A stretch of DNA of 64,000 bases from Polyangium fumosum (lineage in GTDB: Bacteria > Myxococcota_A > Polyangia > Polyangiales > Polyangiaceae). Position 1 is the first letter of the stretch. Each line of letters begins with the position of its first letter. The notes beneath the pieces are model-generated. The model saw only the letters and a program-made list of their open reading frames with translations. It searched no databases and was not told where the DNA came from. The DNA is taken from contig NZ_SSMQ01000006.1 in assembly GCF_005144585.1 (NCBI RefSeq), positions 124,001 to 188,000 on the forward strand, in the 5' to 3' direction. This document shows, piece after piece, positions 25,178-32,701 of the stretch. The position numbers and the translations under genes are program-made.

Positions 25178-27985
25178 ATGGACACGGGGTTAGGATCGTC
25201 TTGCCAACCGCACGACGAGAGCCGGGCGCTCCTCGACCTCGCGCTCCGAGCGTCCGGCGCGGGGCATTGGTCCTGGGATCTCGGCGCGCACGAGGGCTAC
25301 TGGTCCGACGAAGTGTACCGCATGTTCGGGGAACACCCCGCCCCGGACGGGCGCCTGGTGTCGGGCGACACCTTTCGCAAGGCCCTCCACCCCGAGGATC
25401 TCGCGCCCACGCAGGCGCGGTTCGCGGCCGCATGGGCGGAGAGGAGCGACTTCGTCTCCGAATACCGCATTCGCCGCCCCGACGGCTCCCTCCGGTGGAT
25501 CCGCTCGCGCGGCCGCGTGCTCACGGACGGCGCCGGGCGGCCGCGCATGGTCGGCGTATCCCTCGACGTGACGGCGGAAAAAACCCAGGAAGCCCGGCTC
25601 CGCGCGAGTGAAGAGCGCTTCCGGGCGGCCATCGAGAGCTCGCTCGACGCGGTGGGCATTTATTCGGCCGTCCGCGACGCGTCCGGCGCCATCGTCGACT
25701 TTCGCACCGATTACGTGAACGCGGCCGCCTGCGCGCTCGGCCGGATGTCCGGCGAGGCGCAGATCGGCCGGACGCTGCGCGATCTCTACCCCGCCCCGCG
25801 TGCCGCGCGGGGCATCGAGCGGTATGCGCGGGTCGTCGAGACCGGCGAGCCCCTCTTCAAGGAAGCCCTCCATTACGAGGACGAGACCGACGACCCCGGC
25901 ACGCGCCTGCAGAGGGCCTACGACGTCCGCGTGATCCGGTTGGACGACGGAATCATGGCCACGTGGCGCGACATCACCGATCGCGTGCGCAGCGAGCAAG
26001 AGACCCGCGAAACCAAGGAGATGCTCGAGGCGCTGATCCACAACACCGCGGCCTCCATCTTCGTCAAGGACACGAGCGGGCGTTTCCTCCTCGCGAACCC
26101 ACGCGTGCAGGCGAACTTCGGCCTGCCCCTCGCCGAGATCCTCGGAAAAACCGATCACGAGCTCGTCCTCCCCGCCATCGCCGACGCCTTCCGCCAAAAC
26201 GACCTCGAAGTGCTCCGCTCCGAGCGCGTGCTCGAACGCGAGGAGGAAATGGTCGTCGACGGCAAGGTCCACACCTTCCTCGCGCTCAAGTTTCCCCTGC
26301 GGGATCGCCACGGCAAACCCTACGCCGTCTGCGGCGTGGCGACGGACATCACGGATCGAAAGCGCATCGAGGAGGCGCTGCGCGAGAGCGAGGAGCGCGC
26401 GCGGGCGCGGGCCCAGGAGCTCGAGGCGCTGATGGATGCGACGCCGGCCGCGATCTGGATCGCGCGCGACCCGCATTGCCACCTCATCACCGGCAGCCGC
26501 ACCGCGTACGAGATGATGCGCGTGCCGCACGAGCAAACGAACATCTCGAAGACGGCGGCGGAAGGCGACGCCGTGCCGCACGCGCGTATCTTCCGGGACG
26601 GCCACGAGCTCCGCCCCGAGGACCTGCCCATCCAGCGCGCCGCGCGCGGCGAGCCGACGCGCGATTGGGAGGAGGAGATCGTCTTCGACGACGGGGACCG
26701 CATCACCGTCTTCGGCAGCGCCGTACCGCTGCGCGGCCCGAACGGCGAGCTGCGCGGCTCCATTGGCGCGTTCGTCGACATCACGGCGTTCAAGCGGGCG
26801 GAGGCCGCGCTGCAGAACGAGCGACAGCGGACCGAGGAGACGCTCCGCGCCGCGGACCGACGCAAGGACGAGTTCCTCGCCATGCTCTCGCACGAGCTCC
26901 GAAACCCCCTGGCGACGATCCGCAATGCGGTGGGCGTGCTCCGCAGCACGCGCTCGGAGAGCACGCGCGTCGAGCGGCTGCACGCCATGATCGACCGCCA
27001 ATCCGAGCAGCTCGCGCGGATGGTCGACGACCTGCTCGACGTCGGTCGCATCACGCAGGGCAAGCTGATCCTGCGCAAGGAGCGGCTCGACCTCGGCACG
27101 ATCGTGAGCCGCGCGGTGGAGACGAGCCGCCCGCTCATCGACGCGGCCGAGCATTCGCTCTCGATCAAGCTACCGGCGGGCCCCGTGGTGCTCGAAGGGG
27201 ACCTCGGCCGGCTCTCGCAGGTCCTCTCGAACCTGCTCAACAACGCGGCGAAATACACCGAGAGCCGGGGCCTTCTCCAGCTCTCCGCCGAGGTGGGGGG
27301 CGACGAGGTCGAGATCCGGGTGGAGGACAATGGAATCGGCATTGCGCCCGACGTCCTGCCTTATGTCTTCGACCTCTTCATGCAATCGAGCCGCACCCTC
27401 GACCGCGCGCAGGGCGGGCTCGGCATCGGCCTCACGCTGGTGCGCACGCTCGTGGAAATGCACGGCGGCAAGGTCTCCGCGTCGAGCGGCGGCATGGGCC
27501 AGGGCGCCGAATTCACCGTGCGCCTGCCGATATGCCACGCCGCGCCGGCGGAGGAGCTCGCCGCGCCGACGAGCGAGGAGCGCGAGCTTTCGTCGCGGAG
27601 CGAGCGCCGGCGCGTCCTCATCGTGGACGACAACCACGACGCCGCGGAGAGCCTGGCCCTCATGCTCGGATACCTCGGCCACGACACCCGCGTCGCGCAC
27701 GACGGGCCGAGCACGATCGACATCGCCGCGGCATTCAAGCCGGAGGTCATCCTGCTCGACATCGGCCTGCCGGGGCTCGACGGATACGAGGTCGCGCGCC
27801 GCCTGCGCGCGCAACGCGAGACACGCGCAGCGATCCTCGTCGCGCTCACGGGGTACGGGCAGGAAGAGGATCGAAAACAGGCGCGGCGGGCCGGCTTTGA
27901 CCACCACCTCACGAAGCCGGTCGATCACGACCGACTGATCTCCCTCCTCGCCTCGCGGGTGACGCCGGTCGATGTATCGGCCTGA
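25178..27985 (+). CDS. PAS-domain hybrid sensor histidine kinase with C-terminal receiver
   Basis: 935 residues. Four PAS/PAC-like domains (about 10-140, 150-275, 285-405, 415-540), each ending in a VTAEKTQEARLRAS or ITDRKRIEEALRES type linker; then HisKA with FLAMLSHELRNPL (H572), HATPase with LLNNAAKYTE, VEDNGIGI and GGLGIGLTLVRTLVEMHGG, and a receiver with VDDNHDAAE and phosphoacceptor D861 (ILLDIGLPGLDGY). No transmembrane segment, so it senses a cytoplasmic signal; no haem- or flavin-binding residues can be named. It ends 72 nt before the RsbR-like STAS gene, a possible partner. Confidence 0.94.
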   Translation: MDTGLGSSCQPHDESRALLDLALRASGAGHWSWDLGAHEGYWSDEVYRMFGEHPAPDGRLVSGDTFRKALHPEDLAPTQARFAAAWAERSDFVSEYRIRRPDGSLRWIRSRGRVLTDGAGRPRMVGVSLDVTAEKTQEARLRASEERFRAAIESSLDAVGIYSAVRDASGAIVDFRTDYVNAAACALGRMSGEAQIGRTLRDLYPAPRAARGIERYARVVETGEPLFKEALHYEDETDDPGTRLQRAYDVRVIRLDDGIMATWRDITDRVRSEQETRETKEMLEALIHNTAASIFVKDTSGRFLLANPRVQANFGLPLAEILGKTDHELVLPAIADAFRQNDLEVLRSERVLEREEEMVVDGKVHTFLALKFPLRDRHGKPYAVCGVATDITDRKRIEEALRESEERARARAQELEALMDATPAAIWIARDPHCHLITGSRTAYEMMRVPHEQTNISKTAAEGDAVPHARIFRDGHELRPEDLPIQRAARGEPTRDWEEEIVFDDGDRITVFGSAVPLRGPNGELRGSIGAFVDITAFKRAEAALQNERQRTEETLRAADRRKDEFLAMLSHELRNPLATIRNAVGVLRSTRSESTRVERLHAMIDRQSEQLARMVDDLLDVGRITQGKLILRKERLDLGTIVSRAVETSRPLIDAAEHSLSIKLPAGPVVLEGDLGRLSQVLSNLLNNAAKYTESRGLLQLSAEVGGDEVEIRVEDNGIGIAPDVLPYVFDLFMQSSRTLDRAQGGLGIGLTLVRTLVEMHGGKVSASSGGMGQGAEFTVRLPICHAAPAEELAAPTSEERELSSRSERRRVLIVDDNHDAAESLALMLGYLGHDTRVAHDGPSTIDIAAAFKPEVILLDIGLPGLDGYEVARRLRAQRETRAAILVALTGYGQEEDRKQARRAGFDHHLTKPVDHDRLISLLASRVTPVDVSA

Positions 27986-28057
27986 CGTAACGGGACTCCG
28001 AACGCGACCATTCCTTCTTCGCCCCCCCTCGTGCAACATGGCAGGCGGAGCAGGTGC

Positions 28058-28879
28058 ATGCAGCGCGTGATCGATGCCTTCTGGGAGCGGATCGAGGACA
28101 ACGTCACGGAGTCGTGCGCGCGGGTCGAGGCGGCGGAAGTCCCGTTTTATCGGAGCTTGCCGGCGGAGGTGCGGCGCGGGGCCTTCAAGCGTGCGTTCGA
28201 GGCGATGGGCCACGACCTCGCGGCGGAGGCAGCCCAAGCGTTCCCGACCCTGCTCGCGGTGATCGGCGAGCAACGATCGGGGCTCGGGGTCCGGATCGTG
28301 GACATCCTGCGCGGGATGGCGATGGGCTTCGACGTCGTCACCGAGGACTTCGCGACCCTGTTTGCAGACGATCTCGAGGCGCGCCTGCACTGGGAGCGTA
28401 TACGCGCCCGCGTGAGTTACATGGGCGCGGCGACGCTCGCGGACGCATACCTCGGGGCGCGCGAAAAACTCGTGCGCGCGCAGGCCGAGGAAATCTTGCA
28501 GCTCTCCGCGCGGGTGCTCCCGCTCTACCCGGGGATCCTCGTGTTACCGCTCGTGGGGGCGCTCGACGCCGCGCGCGCGGCGCACCTCACGCCGCTCTTG
28601 CTCCAGGCGGTCGTGGAGAACCAATCCCGCGTCGTGCTGCTCGACGTGACGGGTTTGCCCTCGGTCGGGGCGGAGGCGGCCGAGCATTTGATGGGCGCCG
28701 CGCGGGGCGTCGAATTGCTCGGCGCGACGCCGATCCTCGTGGGCGTACGGCCGCACATGGCGCGCACGATGGTCGAAGCCGGCGTCGACCTCGGCAGGCT
28801 GCGATCCCGCGCGGATCTTGCGAGCGGGCTCAGGGATGCGCTCGATGCGCTCGGGCTTGCCATTGCGCGGAAGCGATAG
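28058..28879 (+). CDS. RsbR-like protein with C-terminal STAS domain
   Basis: 273 residues. Residues 1-150 are helical and could be a globin-like RsbR N-terminal sensor; residues about 155-268 form a STAS domain (LPLYPGILVLPLVGALDAARAAHLTPLLLQAV, RVVLLDVTGLPSVGAEAAEHLMGAARGVELLGATPILVGVRPHMARTMVE). In RsbR the conserved Thr after VDVTG-like sequence is phosphorylated; here LLDVTGLPSVG keeps the Thr and Ser. Stressosome-type signalling is the likely role. The ATG at 28058 has gagcagg before it; a GTG at 28031 is possible. Confidence 0.85.
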   Translation: MQRVIDAFWERIEDNVTESCARVEAAEVPFYRSLPAEVRRGAFKRAFEAMGHDLAAEAAQAFPTLLAVIGEQRSGLGVRIVDILRGMAMGFDVVTEDFATLFADDLEARLHWERIRARVSYMGAATLADAYLGAREKLVRAQAEEILQLSARVLPLYPGILVLPLVGALDAARAAHLTPLLLQAVVENQSRVVLLDVTGLPSVGAEAAEHLMGAARGVELLGATPILVGVRPHMARTMVEAGVDLGRLRSRADLASGLRDALDALGLAIARKR

Positions 28880-28979
28880 CGGGGCGCCGGGGCTTCACGC
28901 TGGACCCGATCGCACCCAAGCGCGCCGTCTGATTCCGGGTCGTACCTGTTTGCCAACTTGCCCTCCGTGGGGGAACTCG

Positions 28980-29759
28980 ATGAGCAGCAGATTCTTCAGA
29001 CACGCTCGGCCGGCGCAGCGGACGGCCGCTTGTTTGATGGCCACCGCAATGATTGCCCTTGCCTCGCCCGTCGCCGCGACGAGTTTCGCGGATCCCGACG
29101 CGGATGCACTCGAAATCGCAGAATCCACTGCGGAACGGGCACGCAGGCTGAAGCGGCCCCAATACAGAGGCGACCCCACGCGTGACTGGCACACGTTCAA
29201 CGACTGGATCAAGCACAAGCGCGCGCTGATCAGCTTGGCTGAAACGCACTACGAGGTCGCGGAGCCCTGGTGCCCAACCTCCACGAATGCGACGCAGGTA
29301 CCCGCTCAGCTACGTGTGCGAGCGGCCTACCAGATTGGGGTGATGTGGGAGGATTACGTCGCATCCCACCGGGCTGCACGCCCGCGCTCGCCTAAGCCTG
29401 CTCATGTCCACATCGACCTCCCGCTCCTCGAGTACACCGGCGCGGATGAGTCATGGCCTGAATATCTGCCACCTGAAACGAAAAAAGCACGAAGGGCGTT
29501 CGCCGCGTGTCTCTCCCTATCGATGAGAAACGCTGTGTGGACGGACGAAAGCGCTGCGTGCGAGACGTGGCTCGATGACCACTCCAAGCTCCCCTACGGG
29601 TCATCCATTCTGGAGTTCTTTCCCAGCCCGACCCGAACACCATCCATTGCTATCGAACGTTCTGCGCCTCTCCTGCTCGATGCTGCCCCTCAACGAGATC
29701 TGTTGGCACCGCCCGCCATCCTGGACGACGTTACGCAAGGGCGTGAAGAGGGACGGTAG
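28980..29759 (+). CDS. Secreted protein of unknown function
   Basis: 259 residues with a Sec signal peptide (MATAMIALASPVAATSFA). The mature part has scattered Trp/Tyr and four Cys (WCPTS, FAACLS, AACETW) and no motif I recognise. It may be a periplasmic or outer-surface protein. The start is the ATG at 28980. Its base composition is less GC-rich than the neighbours, possibly a recent arrival. Confidence 0.65.
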   Translation: MSSRFFRHARPAQRTAACLMATAMIALASPVAATSFADPDADALEIAESTAERARRLKRPQYRGDPTRDWHTFNDWIKHKRALISLAETHYEVAEPWCPTSTNATQVPAQLRVRAAYQIGVMWEDYVASHRAARPRSPKPAHVHIDLPLLEYTGADESWPEYLPPETKKARRAFAACLSLSMRNAVWTDESAACETWLDDHSKLPYGSSILEFFPSPTRTPSIAIERSAPLLLDAAPQRDLLAPPAILDDVTQGREEGR

Positions 29760-29938
29760 GAAGGGGAGCGGCCTCCTGGATGGCCCTCCCCGAACAGCTC
29801 GCAAGCGTAGGGAACAGGTCCCTCGACCTTGGCAAGGTCGATGAAACCACCCGTCCCCGGGTGACCGAGGTCCCCGAATCCTGTTTACCTTACAAATCTG
29901 CGGTCGGGGAAGGGGCAAAGAGGTGGTTCAAACCAGTT

Positions 29939-29972
29939 CGCGGAGGTCGATCGACCTCGCGTGGGTGGTTTT
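29939..29972. terminator. Palindromic hairpin between convergent genes
   Basis: cgcggaggtcga/tcgacctcgcg (core gaggtcgatcgacctc) followed by tgggtggtttt on the plus strand. It sits just before the stop of the minus-strand gene at 29975 and may terminate transcription from both sides. The rest of 29760-29938 contains several short inverted repeats but no gene I can support. Confidence 0.55.
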
Positions 29973-29974
29973 GA

Positions 29975-30742
29975 TCAGCCGGGCTGGATGGTTTCGGTGC
30001 CCGCGGGCGGTTTTTCGTTGCTGCCGCGGCGGGCGGCGGCTTCGCGATATGCATCGAGGGGGCGGAGGGCGGAACGGGCGGCGGCGATGCTGGATGCGTC
30101 ATCCTCGTCGACGGACGCGCAGACCTTGGTGGCGTATTCGACGATGGCGCGGCCCATGGCGCGGACCTGATCGGCGAGGTTGACGCCCTCGGCCTGCTCG
30201 CGGAGGAGGGTGCCTTGCACCATGGCGCCATACTGCTCGTGCTGGGCGCGGACGTTGTCGAGGAAGACCTTGCCGGCGATGCGATCGATGTCCTTTTCGA
30301 GCCCCTCCTCGTCGATCCGCTTGAGGATGGTATCGGCGGTGGACCATTGCACGGGATAAGCCTCCTTGAGGAAGGAGAGACCGTCGGGTCCAAAAAGAAT
30401 GGTCACGAGCTCGGCGGCGCGCTTGGCGTCCTGGTATTTGGCGACCGGCAGGTCGGCATACGCGAGGAGGCGCGTACGCAAGGCGCCCCAGGAGGCGTCA
30501 CCGGCTTGATCGATGAGGCGCGCGGCGTCGTCGGAGACCTTGCCGAGGGTCTTCTGGCGAATGGCGAGGGCCGTTTGCGCCTTGTCGGCCACGGCGCTGA
30601 CCTTGGCGGCGGATTTGGTGACGGCTGTGGAGGCGTCCTTCGGGCAAGCCGCGAAGAGGGCGCGGCAGAGGGTAATGCCGGCCTCGGCAGTCATGATGGG
30701 AGCGCGGACGTAGAGGGTAGGATCCGGGGGATCGTGGGACAT
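29975..30742 (-). CDS. Hypothetical helical protein
   Basis: 255 residues, no signal peptide. Predicted mostly alpha-helical with Ala/Asp-rich segments (TKSAAKVSAVADKAQTALAIRQKTLGKVSDDAARLI; ILKRIDEEGLEKDIDRIAGKVFLDNVRAQHEQYG). No family recognised. The ATG at 30742 faces the PAAR gene start at 30929 across a 186-bp intergenic region, so the pair is divergent and could share control with the type VI effector module. Confidence 0.65.
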   Translation of the reverse strand: MSHDPPDPTLYVRAPIMTAEAGITLCRALFAACPKDASTAVTKSAAKVSAVADKAQTALAIRQKTLGKVSDDAARLIDQAGDASWGALRTRLLAYADLPVAKYQDAKRAAELVTILFGPDGLSFLKEAYPVQWSTADTILKRIDEEGLEKDIDRIAGKVFLDNVRAQHEQYGAMVQGTLLREQAEGVNLADQVRAMGRAIVEYATKVCASVDEDDASSIAAARSALRPLDAYREAAARRGSNEKPPAGTETIQPG

Positions 30743-30928
30743 GGTGGGGGAGGATACGGGATACGAACATGAAAAGGGAAGGGGGATTTGTGGGGAGAGG
30801 ATCAGGTGGGATCGGGGGAGCGAGGGGCCCGAGGTCGGGAGGGCTCCCTCGCCCCCAACCCCTCGAAACCATTCACTTCCTTTTTGCTGCGCCCGCGCCC
30901 CCTCCTCTGATACCATCGCGACCGATCC

Positions 30929-31993
30929 ATGACCCAGCTTGCCGCACGTGTTGGGGATGCACACACCTGTCCGGCGCACGTCGGGGGGCCGATTCTCCCG
31001 CCGGGGTGTACGACTGTCGTCATTGGGGGCCAGGCCGCCGCGCGGATCGACGATCTGTGCCAATGCCAGGGCCCGACGGACGTCATCAAGACAGGCGCGC
31101 CCACCGTGCTCATCGGCGGCAAACCCGCGGCGCGCAAGGGCGACCTCACGCGGCACGACGGCGTCGTCGCCATGGGGTTTCCCACCGTCCTCATCGGGCC
31201 CCTCGCGCCCGGCGACGCCGTGGCAGCGCTCTTCACGGACGAATATCTGTCCACGCTCGTCGGCAAGGAATGGCAAGGGGCCAACTCCGAGGCATTGAAG
31301 GAGGCGATGGAGACGCTCTGGGAGCATCGCCACGACCCGAACCACCCCGATGTGGAGGAGGCGCTCCGGCAAATCGCGGAGGCGCGCGGCAAGCCGCTGG
31401 AGCAGATCCAGCAGGATTGGCAGCGGTATCAGGCCGCACTCGCCGAGCAGGAGCGGATCGCCGCGGAGAAGGGCATCGATCCGCCTCCCGGGGTCAACTG
31501 GCTCCACGGGGATCACATGGGGAGCACCTCGCAGCTCCGGTATGGCCAGGTCGCCGGGGATGCGCTGGGGATGGATCCGGTGTTCGGCGCGCTGCTCAAT
31601 CCGACCGGCGGGCTCGTGGGTCCGGGCAATGCGGCGGTCGACGGCAACGACTCCGCGATCGGGTACCACGGCGCCGTGCACGACGCCGGAGGGTATCTGT
31701 ACAATTATCACAACCAGGGCCCGGGATACGATTACCTCGGGCAAGAAGGCCGCGACACGGCGAGCCCGCTCTCCGGTCAGCGCTCCGGGATCTCGTACTG
31801 GCGCGACCAACTGCCGGATCGCAGCGGGGGGCAGAAGTTCACCGATGGCGCGGGCGACGTGATCATGGACGGGGTCGTCGGGGGGATCGACGGGGTCTCG
31901 AACGCCTGGGAGGCCACCAAGGAGACGGTCTCCAATGCCTACGAGGGCGCCAAGGATTGGGCCTCCGACACCTGGAACAGCCTGTGGGATTAG
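30929..31993 (+). CDS. PAAR-domain protein with C-terminal phospholipase-like domain, putative type VI effector
   Basis: 354 residues. Residues 1-95 are a PAAR spike-tip domain (ARVGDAHTCPAHVGGPILPPGCTTVVIGGQAAARIDD, then TVLIGGKPAARKGDLTRHDG). A helical linker (about 100-190) leads to a C-terminal domain with NPTGGLVGPGN and the pair YHGAVHDAGGYL (His-Asp dyad at about residues 245-252), which recalls the catalytic HD of secreted phospholipase A2-like proteins. The C-terminus is amphipathic (NAWEATKETVSNAYEGAKDWASDTWNSLW). PAAR proteins cap VgrG in type VI secretion; no core T6SS genes are in the window. Lipase activity is inference. Confidence 0.8.
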   Translation: MTQLAARVGDAHTCPAHVGGPILPPGCTTVVIGGQAAARIDDLCQCQGPTDVIKTGAPTVLIGGKPAARKGDLTRHDGVVAMGFPTVLIGPLAPGDAVAALFTDEYLSTLVGKEWQGANSEALKEAMETLWEHRHDPNHPDVEEALRQIAEARGKPLEQIQQDWQRYQAALAEQERIAAEKGIDPPPGVNWLHGDHMGSTSQLRYGQVAGDALGMDPVFGALLNPTGGLVGPGNAAVDGNDSAIGYHGAVHDAGGYLYNYHNQGPGYDYLGQEGRDTASPLSGQRSGISYWRDQLPDRSGGQKFTDGAGDVIMDGVVGGIDGVSNAWEATKETVSNAYEGAKDWASDTWNSLWD

Positions 31994-32001
31994 GGCAAAC
32001 G

Positions 32002-32592
32002 ATGAAAGCTCATACACTCGACATCGAGGAGCTCGCGGCCCTCTGCGGCTTTTTGAACGCGAAGAAGCTCGTGGGCCTCGACGAGGCGATCTTTCGCGTG
32101 TTCACCGAGGAGAACATCCCCCGCCTCGTGGCCAAGCTGAACGAGCACGGCTTGCTCACGCCCGCCGAGCGACCAGGCACGTATCACTTTCAGGAAGACC
32201 TGATGCAATCCCTGGCGGTCGCCGTCGCGCCCGAGCTTGCCGTGCTCGCCCGCTCGGAGGCGCAGGCGAAATCGATCGTGTTTTACCTGGCCGGCGACGA
32301 GATCACCGAGATCGTGCTCACCGCGGATCGAGCCGTCGTCGCGCAAATCCCGAGCGTGGAGGAAATGGTCGCCGAGGTGATGACGTTCTTGCAGGGCGCA
32401 TGGCCCGGGGAAATCGCGGTCGCCCGCGTGAAGGGCGAGGCCTTCGATGCGGGGCGCCGCGCGCAGGTCGATGCCCAGGGAACGTTGACGACGAAGACGC
32501 CGGGGCTTTTGCCCGGTGATACGTGGAGCGCCGAGAACGTCACCACGTTCCTGCGCGGCGCGATGGCCGAGCTACGACCCCCGCGCGGGTAG
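32002..32592 (+). CDS. Unknown protein paired with the PAAR effector (possible chaperone or immunity protein)
   Basis: 196 residues, starts 8 nt after the PAAR gene stop. No signal peptide; acidic (HTLDIEELAALCGFLNAKKLVGLDEAIFRVFTEENI; EVMTFLQGAWPGEIAVARVKGEAFDAG). No family recognised. The position right behind a PAAR effector is where immunity or adaptor proteins are usually encoded. The lack of a signal peptide fits a cytoplasmic adaptor better than a periplasmic immunity protein against a phospholipase. Confidence 0.7.
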   Translation: MKAHTLDIEELAALCGFLNAKKLVGLDEAIFRVFTEENIPRLVAKLNEHGLLTPAERPGTYHFQEDLMQSLAVAVAPELAVLARSEAQAKSIVFYLAGDEITEIVLTADRAVVAQIPSVEEMVAEVMTFLQGAWPGEIAVARVKGEAFDAGRRAQVDAQGTLTTKTPGLLPGDTWSAENVTTFLRGAMAELRPPRG

Positions 32593-32701
32593 GGTAGAGG
32601 AGGCGATTCCGCGGCAAGCCCGTCGCGTCGCCCGCCGCCACGAAAAGCCCCTCGATCCCCCTTCCCCCTCCGCTCGCCTTCGCGTTATGCTCGGCGCGCG
32701 C

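Noticed and set aside
30743-30928. Sigma-54 promoter before the PAAR gene (tttttgctgc)
   Set aside because: A -12-like TTTGCT is present but no GG lies at the -24 position.
29975-32017. 680-residue version of the 29975 gene reaching across the PAAR gene
   Set aside because: Only the last 255 residues look like protein; the rest is antisense to the PAAR effector.
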